Source: Janibacter corallicola NBRC 107790 (lineage in GTDB: Bacteria > Actinomycetota > Actinomycetes > Actinomycetales > Dermatophilaceae). Taken from it: DNA of 47,801 nt. The notes beneath the pieces were generated by a model. It was not told the origin of the DNA and did no database searches. It worked only from the letters and a program-made list of their open reading frames with translations. Position numbers and translations under genes: made by a program. Below are positions 27,010 through 35,820 of this stretch, piece by piece; positions within the stretch are counted from its first letter, which is position 1, and each line of letters starts with the position of its first letter. The stretch lies in the NCBI RefSeq assembly GCF_001570965.1, contig NZ_BCSR01000022.1, forward strand, positions 1 to 47,801, given 5' to 3'.

Positions 27010-27618
27010 GTGGTCCTCGACGCCGAGGGAGCCGAGCACCTCTCCGCGCACGCGGACCTGCCGCGGATCGAGGCCGCGGTCCGGGAGATCCTGCTCGCGG
27101 TCGGCGAGGACCCCGACCGGGACGGCCTGATCGAGACACCGGCCCGCGTGGCCCGCGCCTACGCGGAGGTCTTCCAGGGCCTGCACGCCGACCCGGCGGA
27201 GGTGCTGGAGACCACCTTCGCGCTGGACCACGACGAGCTGGTCATCGTCCGCGACATCGAGCTGTACTCCACGTGCGAGCACCACCTCGTGCCCTTCCAC
27301 GGGGTGGCGCACGTCGGTTACCTGCCGGGCTCCTCGGGCCGCGTGACCGGCCTGTCCAAGGTCGCCCGGCTCGTCGAGCTCTACGCCCGGCGCCCGCAGG
27401 TCCAGGAGCGGCTCACCCGCCAGGTCGCCGACGCACTCGTGGAGCACCTCGACGTCGCCGGGGTCATCGTCGTCATCGAGGCGGAGCACCTGTGCATGTC
27501 GATGCGCGGGGTGCGCAAGCCCGGAGCGCGCACCATCACCTCCACCGTCCGCGGCCAGCTGCGGGACGCGACGACGCGCGCGGAGGCGATGGCCCTGCTG
27601 ACGGGGGCCGCACGGTGA
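27010..27618 (+). CDS. folE: GTP cyclohydrolase I
   Basis: A 202-residue enzyme for the first step of tetrahydrofolate synthesis, GTP to dihydroneopterin triphosphate. Zinc ligands are seen as Cys in STCEHH with its His, and Cys in [19 protein letters not shown]-like [20 protein letters not shown] and [12 protein letters not shown] are family signatures. GTG 27010 lies 5 nt after the ftsH stop, and the folP start overlaps its stop (GTGA), so this is the first gene of a coupled folate block. Confidence 0.95.
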   Translation: MVLDAEGAEHLSAHADLPRIEAAVREILLAVGEDPDRDGLIETPARVARAYAEVFQGLHADPAEVLETTFALDHDELVIVRDIELYSTCEHHLVPFHGVAHVGYLPGSSGRVTGLSKVARLVELYARRPQVQERLTRQVADALVEHLDVAGVIVVIEAEHLCMSMRGVRKPGARTITSTVRGQLRDATTRAEAMALLTGAAR

Positions 27619-28463
27619 GCCACCCCCTCCTCGACCGTCTCACCGCGGAGCGCACCCATCCGGGTCCCGTCGTCATGGGCGTCGTCAACGTCACGCCCGA
27701 CTCCTTCAGCGACGGCGGCCAGTGGTTCGACGAGGACGCCGCCGTCGCGCACGGCCGCGGGCTGGTCGCCGCCGGCGCCGCGGTCGTCGACGTCGGCGGC
27801 GAGTCGACCCGTCCGGGCGCCTCCCGCCCCGACGAGGCCGAGGAGCTGCGCCGAGTCGTACCCGTCGTGCACGCCCTGGCCGGCGAGGGCGCGGTCGTCT
27901 CCGTGGACACCATGCGCGCATCCGTCGCCGCCGCGGCCCTGGAGGCCGGCGCCGCGATCGTCAACGACGTCAGTGGGGGCCTCGCCGACCCCGCGATGGC
28001 CGAGCTCGTCGCCTCCAGCGGCGCCCCCTTCGTCGTCATGCACTGGCGCGGGCACTCCACCGACATGTACGGCCCGGCGCAGTACGACGACGTCGCCGGC
28101 GAGGTCGCGGCGGAGCTCGAAGGGCGCGTCGCCACCCTGCTCGAGGCGGGCGCCACCCGCGACCAGCTCGTGCTGGACCCTGGTATCGGGTTCGCGAAGA
28201 CCGCCGATCACAACTGGGAGCTGCTCCGGGACCTCGGGCGCATCGTCGACCTCGGGCTGCCGGTGCTGCTCGGCACCTCCCGGAAGGGCTTCCTCGGCAA
28301 GGTCGGACGCGTCGAGGGGCAGGAGCGGCGCGCGACCGAGCGTGACGTGGCCACCGCCGTGACGAGCGTGCACGCCGCCGCCGCCGGCGTGTGGTGCGTG
28401 CGGGTGCACGACGTGACCGCGACCGTCGACGCCCTGGACGTGGCGGGGGCGTTGCGCTCATGA
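27615..28463 (+). CDS. folP: Dihydropteroate synthase
   Basis: A 282-residue TIM-barrel enzyme joining hydroxymethyl-dihydropterin pyrophosphate to p-aminobenzoate; it is the sulfonamide target. Signatures include [16 protein letters not shown] near the N-terminus, [29 protein letters not shown] and the pABA/pterin loop [12 protein letters not shown] 27615 overlaps the folE stop, and the stop overlaps the folB-folK start. Confidence 0.95.
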   Translation: MSHPLLDRLTAERTHPGPVVMGVVNVTPDSFSDGGQWFDEDAAVAHGRGLVAAGAAVVDVGGESTRPGASRPDEAEELRRVVPVVHALAGEGAVVSVDTMRASVAAAALEAGAAIVNDVSGGLADPAMAELVASSGAPFVVMHWRGHSTDMYGPAQYDDVAGEVAAELEGRVATLLEAGATRDQLVLDPGIGFAKTADHNWELLRDLGRIVDLGLPVLLGTSRKGFLGKVGRVEGQERRATERDVATAVTSVHAAAAGVWCVRVHDVTATVDALDVAGALRS

Positions 28464-29320
28464 CTGACCGGATCAGGCTCGCGGGGGTGCGGGCACGGGG
28501 GTTCCACGGGGTGCTCGCCGAGGAGAAGCGCGACGGGCAGGAGTTCGTCGTCGACGTCGAGCTGGCGCTGGACCTCGCGCCGGCCGGGAGCAGGGACGAC
28601 CTCACCCGCACCGTGGACTACGCCGAGGTCGGGGCCGACGTCGTGGCCCGGATCGAGGGGCCCTCGCTGGACCTCATCGAGGCCCTCGCGGAGCAGATCG
28701 CCGCCGACGCGCTGGCCCGCCCGGGGGTGCGCGCCGTCGAGGTGACGGTCCACAAGCCGGAGGCACCCGTGGGCGTGCCCTTCGGGGACGTCGCGGTCAC
28801 GCTCAGCCGCACCCGTGCCGAGGACGTCGTCGTCGCGCTCGGGGCCAACCTCGGGGACCCGGTGGCCACGCTCGAGGCGGCGATCGCCGAGCTCGACGGG
28901 GTGCTCGACGGGGTGCGGCGGGCCCCCTTCGTCACGACGGACCCGGTCGGGCCGCCGGACCAGCCGCGCTACACCAACACCGTGGTCGTCGGCACGACCG
29001 CCCTCGGCCCGGAGGAGCTGCTGGCCGCCCTGCACGCCGTGGAGGCCAGGCACGGCCGGGTCCGCGACGTGCGGTGGGGCGCGCGCACCCTCGACCTGGA
29101 CCTCATCCAGTACGGCGACCCGGCCCGGGAGCGCGACGTCACCTCGGGCGAGGAGACGCTGCTGCTGCCGCACCCGCGAGCCCACGAGCGCGCCTTCGTG
29201 CTGCACCCGTGGTCGCGGGTTGCCCCCGACGCCCTGCTGCGTGTCGATGGCACGCCGACCCCGGTCACCGAGCTGCTGGCGGGCGTCGACACGAGCGACC
29301 TGGAGGAGCTGGGGTGCTGA
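28460..29320 (+). CDS. folB-folK: Bifunctional dihydroneopterin aldolase / HPPK fusion
   Basis: A 286-residue two-domain protein catalysing consecutive steps of folate synthesis. Residues 1 to about 118 are the aldolase (IRLAGVRARGFHGVLAEEKRDGQ, TVDYAEV, EVTVHKPEAPVG). From about 124 comes the pyrophosphokinase (VVALGANLGDPVATLEAAI, RYTNTVVVGTT, WGARTLDLDLIQYG, LPHPRAHERAFVLHPW). The joint has no stop and no internal start, so the fusion is real. ATG 28460 overlaps the folP stop. Together with folE and folP this gives pterin synthesis from GTP to dihydropteroate except for the phosphatase step. Confidence 0.94.
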   Translation: MTDRIRLAGVRARGFHGVLAEEKRDGQEFVVDVELALDLAPAGSRDDLTRTVDYAEVGADVVARIEGPSLDLIEALAEQIAADALARPGVRAVEVTVHKPEAPVGVPFGDVAVTLSRTRAEDVVVALGANLGDPVATLEAAIAELDGVLDGVRRAPFVTTDPVGPPDQPRYTNTVVVGTTALGPEELLAALHAVEARHGRVRDVRWGARTLDLDLIQYGDPARERDVTSGEETLLLPHPRAHERAFVLHPWSRVAPDALLRVDGTPTPVTELLAGVDTSDLEELGC

Positions 29321-29799
29321 GGCACGGGCTGCGGGTCACCACCGTCCTCGTCACCGCCGTCGCGACCACGGTGCTCAGCTGGTCCGCCGGTCGCTGGTGG
29401 CTCAGCTCCGGGCACGCACCCGTCCAGGTCGGGTGGCTCGTGGGGGTGCTGCTCGTCGCCATGGCGGCGGTGCTTCTCTACGCCGGTCGGCCGATGTGGC
29501 GGATGCGGCGCGGCCGCGGGCACGTGGAGCCGCTCGTCGCGGCACGCCTGCTCGGGCTGGCCCAGGCGAGCGCCCTCACGGGGGCGATCGCCGGGGGTGT
29601 CTACCTCGGGCTGGCGCTCGTGCTCGTGCCGGACATCGGCTTTGCCGGTCGGGGGATCATGGCGCTGAAGCTCGGCTTCGCGGCCCTCGGCGCCGCCCTC
29701 ATCGCGGTCGCCGGCATGCTCGTGCAGCGGTGGTGCCGGATCGACCGGGACGACGAGGACGAGGACGACGAGGCCTCGGAGCAGCGCAGCGGGGGCTGA
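29314..29799 (+). CDS. DUF3180 membrane protein
   Basis: About 161 residues with four hydrophobic segments: VTTVLVTAVATTVL, VGWLVGVLLVAMAAVLLYAG, the ASALTGAIAGGVYLGLALVLVP region and KLGFAALGAALIAVAGMLV. The tail is acidic and cytoplasmic (DRDDEDEDDEASEQ). DUF3180 genes follow folK in many actinobacteria and have no known role. GTG 29314 has GGAGGAG 6 nt upstream and overlaps the folK end by 7 nt. Confidence 0.82.
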   Translation: MLRHGLRVTTVLVTAVATTVLSWSAGRWWLSSGHAPVQVGWLVGVLLVAMAAVLLYAGRPMWRMRRGRGHVEPLVAARLLGLAQASALTGAIAGGVYLGLALVLVPDIGFAGRGIMALKLGFAALGAALIAVAGMLVQRWCRIDRDDEDEDDEASEQRSGG

Positions 29800-29802
29800 G
29801 CC

Positions 29803-32015
29803 GTGCCGATGTGGCTGCGGGAGATCTGGGACCGGCTGGTCGCCTCCGACCCGGGACTCTCCCGGCTGCGGCTGGCGGTCGGGGGAGCCCTCAGCATGGT
29901 CACCGCCCTCGGGGTGGAGCTGGTCGCGGCCCGCCTGCTCGGGGCGGGTGGCAAGGCCTCGCTGCTGCTGATGATGCTCGGCGGCATCGTCGCGATGATG
30001 GGCTCGATGGTCCTCTCCGGGGTCGGCCCGGGCACGTGGGTGAAGGTGCGCACCGCCGTCTTCTTCCCGGTGGCCTTCGGCGTCGGGCTGACTCTCGGGA
30101 CGCTCGCACACGTCGACACGCGGCTCACGCTCGCGGTGTTCGTGGTGATCTCCTTCGCGGCGGTCTTCGTGCGCCGCTTCGGGATCCCGTTCTTCTTCTA
30201 CGGCTTCATGGCCTGGATCGGTTACATGATCTCGACGCTGCTGGGGGCGACCCCGGTCATGCTGCCGATCATGCTGCTGGCCCTGGTGATCGGCACCGCG
30301 TGGGTGCTGCTCCTGTCGCTGACGGTCCTGCGGGACAACCCGGCCCGCACCCTCCGGAGGACGCTGCGGGCCTTCCACGCCCGGGTGCGCACCGTCGCTG
30401 CCGTCTGTGCCGACCTCGCCGCGGTCGACGTGACCGACGAGCGGGAGCTGCGGCGGTGGCAGGCCCGTCTGCACGCGCACCAGCGTCGGCTCACCGAGGC
30501 CGCGCTGATGATCGAGGCCGTGTCGGGGCAGCAGTCGCTGCCCAGCGCCCGGGCCGGGAACGGCTGCGCAACCACGCCCTGGACACCCAGCTCGCGCTGG
30601 ACTCCCTGGCCGGGTCCGTGGAGGCGATCGCGACGAGCGTCCCGACACTGGCCGCCCGGACCGCCGCCGTCGCCGCGGCGGTCGCGCGACGGGACCCCGC
30701 GGGTGCACGTCGTGCCGTCGACGAGCTGCGTGTGCGCGTCGCGGAGAGCCCCGGTCTGGAGGCCGAGGTGTGGTGGCCGGTCTACCGGCTCACCGAGGCG
30801 GTGGCGGAGTTCGCGGACGTGGCGGAGCGGGACCCCGACCGGGGCGAGGCGGACGGCGAGGTCGAGGACGCGTCCACCGACTTCCACTCCGCCGTGGAGC
30901 TGATGATGGGCAACCTGCCGAGCGCGGCCCGCCTCGCCCGAGAGGTCCCGCCGAGGGGGCCGCGCTGGCTGCTGGCGCGGATGTCGATGAACACCCGCCA
31001 GTCACTCCAGGTCGCGGTCGCGGCCTCGCTCGCCGTGGTCGCCGGCTCGCTGCTCTCCCCGGGCAGGTACTACTGGGCACTCATCGCGGTCTTCGTCACC
31101 TTCACCGGCACCGCGACCCGGGCGGAGTCGGTGCGCAAGGCGCTCTACCGGCTGCTGGGCACGCTGCTCGGGCTCGTCGTCGCGATGGTCCTCGCCCACC
31201 TGACCGCGGGCGACCCGGTCCTGGTCCTCACGGTGATCGTGGCCAGCCTCTTCTGCGGCTTCTACCTGCTGCGGGTCTCCTACGCGATGATGATCTTCTT
31301 CATCACGATCATGGTCGGTCAGCTCTACACCGTGCTGGGGCGCTACTCCGACCACGTGCTCGTGCTCCGGTTGGAGGAGACCGCCATCGGCGCCGTCATC
31401 GGCATCGTCGTGGCGCTGGCCTTCCTGCCGCTGTCCACCCGCGACACCGTGCGAGTGGCCCGCGACGGGGTGCTGGAGACCCTTGCCCTCGCGATGGAGA
31501 CCGCGGCAGGCCGGATCGACGAGGCGGGCCCCTCTCCGGTCCCCACCGGCGGGGACGAGACGAAGGGGGAGGAGCGGCCCGCGGAGCTGGAGGAGCTGAC
31601 CCGTCAGCTCGACGACGGGGTGCGCCAGCTCGTGCTCGTGGCCACCCCCTTCTCCCGGCCGGCGATGTGGGGCAGTGCCGGGCGGCACCTGCGCTACCGG
31701 CTCACCCGGTACGGGGCGATCGCGGACAACGTCCGGGCCCTGACCGTCGGAATGCGCCGCTCACCCGTCACCGACGAGCCCGCCCTGGCCGAGGTCGCCC
31801 GATCCCTCGCGGAGACCGCCCGCGGCCTGACGGCGAAGGGGGACACCGGCCGGGTGCCGAGCGGTGACGGCTGGGAGCGGATCAGCCAACGGCTGCACGC
31901 CCGGATGCCCGACGAGCCGCCCCCGCCGCACTACGAGGTGGTCCGGCCGCTGCTGCAGATCAGTGACCTGCTCGCCGAGATCAGTCCGCGGATCATGGAG
32001 GCGCGGGCCGGGTAG
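29803..32015 (+). pseudogene. FUSC-family membrane protein, frameshifted
   Basis: Two consecutive reading frames encode one FUSC (fusaric-acid-resistance-like) protein. The first frame (from GTG 29803) gives a membrane half of about six segments and a helical region up to about 30,545. The natural continuation (ERLRNHALDTQLALDSLAGSVEA...) is in the -1 frame to TAG 32015, with the second membrane half and a C-terminal helical domain. If joined, the product would be about 737 residues, normal for the family. The shift lies within roughly 30541-30562 in a CCCGGGCCGGG context, consistent with loss of one base. Either a real mutation or a sequencing error is possible; no classic slippery heptamer is present. 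Downstream of the folate genes but not obviously linked to them. Confidence 0.75.
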
Positions 32016-32052
32016 AGGTCCGGGCGCTCGTCTATTCGGTCGCTCGGACCTC
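32015..32052 (+). terminator. Hairpin after the FUSC gene
   Basis: GAGGTCCG (32015-32022, starting at the last base of the stop codon) pairs with CGGACCTC (32045-32052) over a 22-nt loop that has further short GCG/CGC pairing. Confidence 0.45.
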
Positions 32053-32232
32053 GACCCGTTCGGGCACCGACCGCTCCCGCCGCGATCCGGGTGCCGGTGG
32101 TGTCGGGCTCGACGTTGCCGACGACGAGGGCGAGCAGCGACAGGACGCCCAGGGCGAGCAGGAAGAGGCCGGCACCGATCCGACGAGCCGGATCTGCACG
32201 GTCTCCCGGCTCCAGTGGATCGGGGACTCCCT
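32053..32232. other. Intergenic stretch with coding-like minus-strand sequence but no usable start
   Basis: On the minus strand, about 32200-32085 reads RADPARRIGAGLFLLALGV followed by LSLLALVVGNVEPDTTG, a plausible membrane segment with strong G/C third positions, but it has no ATG, GTG or TTG start and loses its pattern before the convergent FUSC gene. A different minus-strand frame gives a complete 55-codon ORF (GTG 32199 to TAG 32032) of Ser/Arg-rich composition. The hydrophobic piece could be a decayed gene downstream of the sortase; the evidence is weak. Confidence 0.25.
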
Positions 32233-33042
32233 TCAGAGCGGCTCGGCCCAGACGACCCAGTTGCCCTCGTAGTGACCGTCCTCGAAGGAGGTCTGCGGGT
32301 CGCAGGTGATCATCCGCAGCACGGGGTCGGGGTTGTCGTAGTCCCAGATGGAGTCGTCGTCCGGCACGCCCGACTTGCTGGCCGCCTCGGAGCGGGTGAC
32401 CCGGAACTTCACCTGCTCGCCGGAGGTGTACTCCACGGTGACGACGTCCCCGGCGGAGGCCTTCGGCAGGTTCCAGAAGACGTCCGGGTTGCTGCCGTGG
32501 TTGATGTGCCCGACGAGGATGCTGGCGCCCGCGAAACCGGGCTTGGGCCAGCCCGGTTCGGCGTACCACCCCGCGGTGCCGAAGGGGGGTGCCAGCACGT
32601 TCTCGGAGTCCAGCTGGGTGGCCTGCAGGTTGGCGTCGACGAGCTCCTCGCCGCCGGAGTCGACGAGGACCCGGCTCGGGCTGCCGTCGGGTGCCAGGGT
32701 GCTGCCGTCGGAGTCGCTCGTGCTGGAGGAGGAAGGCGATGACGATGCACTGGAGGAGGAGCTGGAGCTGCTGGAGCTCGTCGACTCCTTGTCCTTCGTC
32801 TCCTTCTTGGGCCTGTGCTGCTGCGCCTTCGACGTGCTCGAGGGCGATGTGCTCGAGATCTCGCTCGGCGGCACGTAGGTGCCGGGGGAGACCGAGTTCT
32901 GGGCGTCGTCGCGTTGCACCCACCAGGCCCCGCCGGCGACGGCTCCACCGAGGATGAGGACGAGTGCTGCGACCAGCAGCATCGCCGTGCGTCGGTCGGG
33001 TCGCTTCCGGTTGCGCTCGGGTCGCGTCGGTGGCGTGCTCAC
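32233..33042 (-). CDS. Class E/F-like sortase with atypical active site
   Basis: A 269-residue membrane-anchored sortase-fold protein. A cytoplasmic basic N-terminus precedes one membrane helix (AMLLVAALVLILGGAVAGGAWWV), then a Ser-rich linker of about 60 residues and the sortase domain. The catalytic His is H179 (ILVGHINHG) and the Cys is C247 (LRMITCDP). The 22 residues after the Cys (ending GHYEGNWVVWAEPL) contain no arginine, although the sortase catalytic Arg normally lies in this last strand; Glu259 stands where many actinobacterial class F enzymes have R in HYRxN. It is 169 nt downstream of a surface-protein gene with a sortable tail, its likely substrate. Confidence 0.8.
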   Translation of the reverse strand: MSTPPTRPERNRKRPDRRTAMLLVAALVLILGGAVAGGAWWVQRDDAQNSVSPGTYVPPSEISSTSPSSTSKAQQHRPKKETKDKESTSSSSSSSSSSASSSPSSSSTSDSDGSTLAPDGSPSRVLVDSGGEELVDANLQATQLDSENVLAPPFGTAGWYAEPGWPKPGFAGASILVGHINHGSNPDVFWNLPKASAGDVVTVEYTSGEQVKFRVTRSEAASKSGVPDDDSIWDYDNPDPVLRMITCDPQTSFEDGHYEGNWVVWAEPL

Positions 33043-33074
33043 GTGGTGATCCCTTCCCCCTGAAACCGTCTCGC

Positions 33075-33099
33075 TCGGGCCGCGCAGAGCGCGGCCCGA
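33075..33099 (-). promoter_or_regulatory. Hairpin in the sortase 5' leader
   Basis: TCGGGCCGCG / CGCGGCCCGA arms (33075-33084 and 33090-33099) form a 10-bp stem with a 5-nt loop. On the minus strand TAGTCT (a -10-like hexamer) lies just upstream of it, so the hairpin would be in the leader, with AGGGGGAAGGG as the ribosome binding site after it. It may stabilise or attenuate the transcript. Confidence 0.4.
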
Positions 33100-33129
33100 A
33101 GGAGACTATCCACACTCCCTGAACAAATG

Positions 33130-33163
33130 GTGGGCCCCCGGTCGATCTCGACCGGGGGCCCAC
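33130..33163 (-). terminator. Perfect hairpin terminator after the surface-protein gene
   Basis: 33130-33145 is the exact reverse complement of 33148-33163 (GTGGGCCCCC... / ...GGGGGCCCAC), followed on the minus strand by ATTTGTTC. It separates the surface-protein gene from the sortase gene, so the two have separate transcripts or partial read-through. Confidence 0.8.
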
Positions 33164-33210
33164 GTCGTGTGCGTGGCTGGCTCAACTCATACCGAGCCGG
33201 TGCCCTGTGC

Positions 33211-34434
33211 TCAGTTCTGCTCCGAGCGGCGGCGGGCGGCGAAGACCGCGCCGGCGCCAGCACCGAAGAGCAGCAGCCCACCGAGGCCCAGCGCGGCGTT
33301 GTTGGCGCTGGCGTCCTTCAGCTGGCCGCCGTCGGTCTGGACGACGTCCGGGACCTGGGGCTGACCGGCGTCACCGGAGTCGTCGGTCTGCTCGGCGTCG
33401 CCCTCGCCCTGGCCCTGGTCGTCACCGTTGTCGGTGTCGCCCTCGTCCTGGCCCTGGTCGTCACCGTTGTCGGTGTCGCCACCGTTGTCCTGGTCGTCGC
33501 CGTCACCGTTGCCGGTGTCGCTGTCGGCCCAGGGGGCGCGGTACTCGACGTTGCAGGCGCTGCCGGGGGTCTCCTCGGTGTCACCGGCCGCGTCGACGCA
33601 GTCCTGGGAGAGGATCCGCACGTAGTCGGCGCCCTCGACGAGGTCGAAGGTGTTGGAGACCTCGCCCTTCTCGACGTCCCACGTGTAGGAGGTGAGCTCC
33701 TCGTGGTCGCCGTCGAGCACCTGGATGATCAGGGTGCCCGCCTGCTTGGCGGTGCCCTCGACGGTGAAGACGTTGTCCTTCAGCGGCAGCGAGCCCGGCT
33801 CGTCGAACCAGTCGTTCTCCTCCGGCTCGGTGGGCTCGGTCGGCTCGTCGCTCTCGCCGACCTGGATGGCGCCCACGACGTTGTCCTCGGGCGCGGTGCA
33901 CTCGAGGTTGAGCACGAAGCCGGTGTCGGTGGTCAGGGCTGCGGTGAAGTCGCCCGCCGTGATCTCGGCCTCGCCCTCCTCGGCAGGAGCGGTCTCGGCC
34001 TGGCCCGTGCCGGTGGCGACCGTCGTGACGCTGCCCTCGGCCGGGACCTCGGTCTCCGGGACGGTCAGGTCCGCGGTGCGGTCCTGGCCGTCGAAGGTGT
34101 AGTTCGTGGTCGAAGTGCCCTCAAGCGTCTTGATGTTCAGGGCGCGCATCTGCGACTGGGCGTCGTCGCCCGGGGTGACGGCGGCCTTGATGCTCGGGGC
34201 CGGGATCTCGGCGCCCGGCTCGACCTGCTCGGGAGCGCCGATGGTCAGGTCCACGGTCCACGGGTCGTTGAAGTTGATGCCCAGGTCAGGCACGGCGCAG
34301 GTGTAGCTCAGCGTGTTGCTCACGTCCGCCTGGGCCGGCGCGGCGGTGAAGAGCCCGAGACCGACGGTCCCGAGCCCGGTGACGAGTGCGGCGCCGACGG
34401 ACAGCCCGCGGCGAGTGGCGTGGCGCTTGGCCAT
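33211..34434 (-). CDS. Surface protein with DUF6801-type domain and sortase-type C-terminal anchor
   Basis: A 407-residue exported protein. The signal peptide (RRGLSVGAALVTGLGTVGLGLFTAAPAQA) is followed by VSNTLSYTCAVPDLGINF, the start of a DUF6801-like beta domain of about 180 residues, a second beta region (LPLKDNVFTVEGTAKQAG...), an acidic Asp/Gly/Gln repeat linker and a cell-wall sorting-like tail: hydrophobic ALGLGGLLLFGAGAGAVF then ARRRSEQN. No LPXTG is present; the segment before the hydrophobic helix reads VPDVVQTDGGQL. Cys residues (YTC, LEC, QDC, SAC) suggest disulphides. ATG 34434 has AGGGGAG 7 nt upstream. The adjacent sortase is the likely anchoring enzyme; the partner role is inference. 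Confidence 0.82.
   Translation of the reverse strand: MAKRHATRRGLSVGAALVTGLGTVGLGLFTAAPAQADVSNTLSYTCAVPDLGINFNDPWTVDLTIGAPEQVEPGAEIPAPSIKAAVTPGDDAQSQMRALNIKTLEGTSTTNYTFDGQDRTADLTVPETEVPAEGSVTTVATGTGQAETAPAEEGEAEITAGDFTAALTTDTGFVLNLECTAPEDNVVGAIQVGESDEPTEPTEPEENDWFDEPGSLPLKDNVFTVEGTAKQAGTLIIQVLDGDHEELTSYTWDVEKGEVSNTFDLVEGADYVRILSQDCVDAAGDTEETPGSACNVEYRAPWADSDTGNGDGDDQDNGGDTDNGDDQGQDEGDTDNGDDQGQGEGDAEQTDDSGDAGQPQVPDVVQTDGGQLKDASANNAALGLGGLLLFGAGAGAVFAARRRSEQN
33397..33474. repeat. Tandem 39-bp repeat in the surface-protein linker
   Basis: Two 39-bp units, beginning at 33397 and 33436, differ at one visible position and encode GDTDNGDDQGQ plus two residues per copy. A degenerate partial third copy follows at about 33475. 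Being a multiple of three, the number of copies can change without a frameshift, altering linker length. Confidence 0.8.
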
Positions 34435-34587
34435 GAAGTGACTCCCCTTGCGTAGTGAGTGCGCACCCCTGCGGCTGCGCCTTCCACGTGCAACTTAACG
34501 GCCGCTGGGAGTGGGGGCAAGGATTTCCCAGCACTTTCTTACCGGCGGGTTACTTCACCTTGGGATTACGGAGTGGTCTCGGATCGG

Positions 34588-35757
34588 CTACTTGTCGATA
34601 TCTCCGACGACGAAGAACATCGACCCGAGCACCGCGACGAGGTCCGCGACGAGGCAGCCCGGCAGCAGCTCGGAGAGCACCTGGACGTTGCCGAAGGAGG
34701 CCGAGCGCAGCTTCAGCCGCCACGGGGTCTTCTCCCCGCGGGAGACGAGGTAGTATCCGTTGAGGCCGAGCGGGTTCTCCGTCGCGGTGTAGAGCTCGCC
34801 CTCGGGGACCTTGAGCACCTTCGGCAGACGCTGGTTGATCGGGCCCTGCGGGAGGGAGCGCAGCCGCTCCACGCAGGCATCGGCCAGGTCGAGGCCGACG
34901 TGGGTCTGCTCGAGCAGCACCTCAAGGCGCGCCAGGCTGTCGCCGGCGGTGCGGGTGACGACCCGGCCGGGACCCCCTTCGGCGAAGAGCTCACCGTAGG
35001 CGAGGTACGGCGCGTCGCGCCGCAGGTCCAGGTCGACCCCGGAGGCACGGGCGATCGGCCCCGAGACGCCGTAGGACTCGGCGAGCGAAGGGGGCAGCAC
35101 GCCGACCCCCTTCGTCCTCGCCTGCAGGATCTCGTTGCCGACGAGCAGCGACTCCAGCTGCGGCATCCGCTTGCGCACCGCCGCGACCGCCGCGGAGACC
35201 CGGTCCAGCCAGCCGGCCGGCAGGTCCTGGTAGAGGCCACCGACCCGGTTGAACATGAAGTGCATCCGCCCGCCGGAGATCTCCTCCATGACCGACTGGA
35301 TCTCCTCCCGCTCGCGGAAGGAGTAGAAGATCGGCGTCATCGCGCCCAGCTCGAGGGGGTAGGAGCCGAGGAACATCAGGTGGTTCAGCACCCTGTTCAG
35401 CTCCGCGAGGAGGGTGCGGGCCCAGACCGCCCGCTCCGGCAGCTCCATCCCGAGCATCCGCTCGACGCCGAGCACCACGCCGAGCTCGTTGGCGAAGGCG
35501 GAGAGCCAGTCGTGGCGGTTGGCCAGGACGGTGATCTGCCGGTAGTCGCGGACCTCGAAGAGCTTCTCGGCGCCGCGGTGCATGTAGCCCACGACGGGTT
35601 CGGCAGAGATGATGCGCTCGCCGTCGAGGGCCACGCGCAGCCGCAGCACGCCGTGCGTGGCGGGGTGCTGCGGGCCGATGTTGAGCACCATGTCGGCGCT
35701 CGCCAGGGACGCGTCCCCGACTCCGACGTCCAGCGTGCGCGCGGTGGGACTGGCCAT
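34588..35757 (-). CDS. Orphan NADH-quinone oxidoreductase subunit D paralog (NuoD-like)
   Basis: A 389-residue homolog of the complex I 49-kDa subunit (NuoD/NDUFS2). Characteristic stretches are [65 protein letters not shown] and the C-terminal [36 protein letters not shown]. No other nuo genes are nearby, so it is a solitary copy like the second NuoD seen in some actinobacteria; whether it works in complex I, a partial complex or a hydrogenase-like module is unclear. ATG 35757 has CATACT 6 nt upstream and no Shine-Dalgarno. The 34435-34587 gap downstream holds the surface-protein promoter region. Confidence 0.88.
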   Translation of the reverse strand: MASPTARTLDVGVGDASLASADMVLNIGPQHPATHGVLRLRVALDGERIISAEPVVGYMHRGAEKLFEVRDYRQITVLANRHDWLSAFANELGVVLGVERMLGMELPERAVWARTLLAELNRVLNHLMFLGSYPLELGAMTPIFYSFREREEIQSVMEEISGGRMHFMFNRVGGLYQDLPAGWLDRVSAAVAAVRKRMPQLESLLVGNEILQARTKGVGVLPPSLAESYGVSGPIARASGVDLDLRRDAPYLAYGELFAEGGPGRVVTRTAGDSLARLEVLLEQTHVGLDLADACVERLRSLPQGPINQRLPKVLKVPEGELYTATENPLGLNGYYLVSRGEKTPWRLKLRSASFGNVQVLSELLPGCLVADLVAVLGSMFFVVGDIDK

Positions 35758-35763
35758 GGCGCC

Positions 35764-35769
35764 AGTATG
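35764..35769 (-). promoter_or_regulatory. -10 element for the leaderless nuoD-like gene
   Basis: CATACT on the minus strand ends 6 nt before ATG 35757, giving initiation at the start codon. It lies only about 50 nt from the divergent start of the GDSL gene. Confidence 0.4.
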
Positions 35770-35786
35770 GGGTACGCGAAGGGGGC

Positions 35787-35814
35787 TTGCCGCAGCGGCA
35801 ACCGCTGGCACCAT
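35787..35814 (+). promoter_or_regulatory. Promoter of the GDSL lipoprotein gene
   Basis: TTGCCG (35787-35792) and CACCAT (35809-35814) are spaced by 16 bp, and the -10 ends 6 nt before GTG 35821. This is the clearest -35/-10 pair of the leaderless-type promoters here. Confidence 0.5.
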
Positions 35815-35820
35815 GGCCCG

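Noticed and set aside
27847-27871. GTCGTACCCGTCGTGCAC inside folP as a further copy of the DUF559-flanking repeat
   Set aside because: It matches only part of the core, has no facing partner, and encodes a conserved folP segment.
28815-30540. Upstream part of a 1066-codon plus-strand frame ending at 32015
   Set aside because: Before about 30,545 this frame is a Arg/Ser/Pro-rich shadow of folB-folK, DUF3180 and the first half of the FUSC gene. Only the downstream part is real and belongs to the FUSC protein.
33397-33520. Repeats considered as CRISPR-like
   Set aside because: The units are directly adjacent without spacers and encode an in-frame acidic linker.
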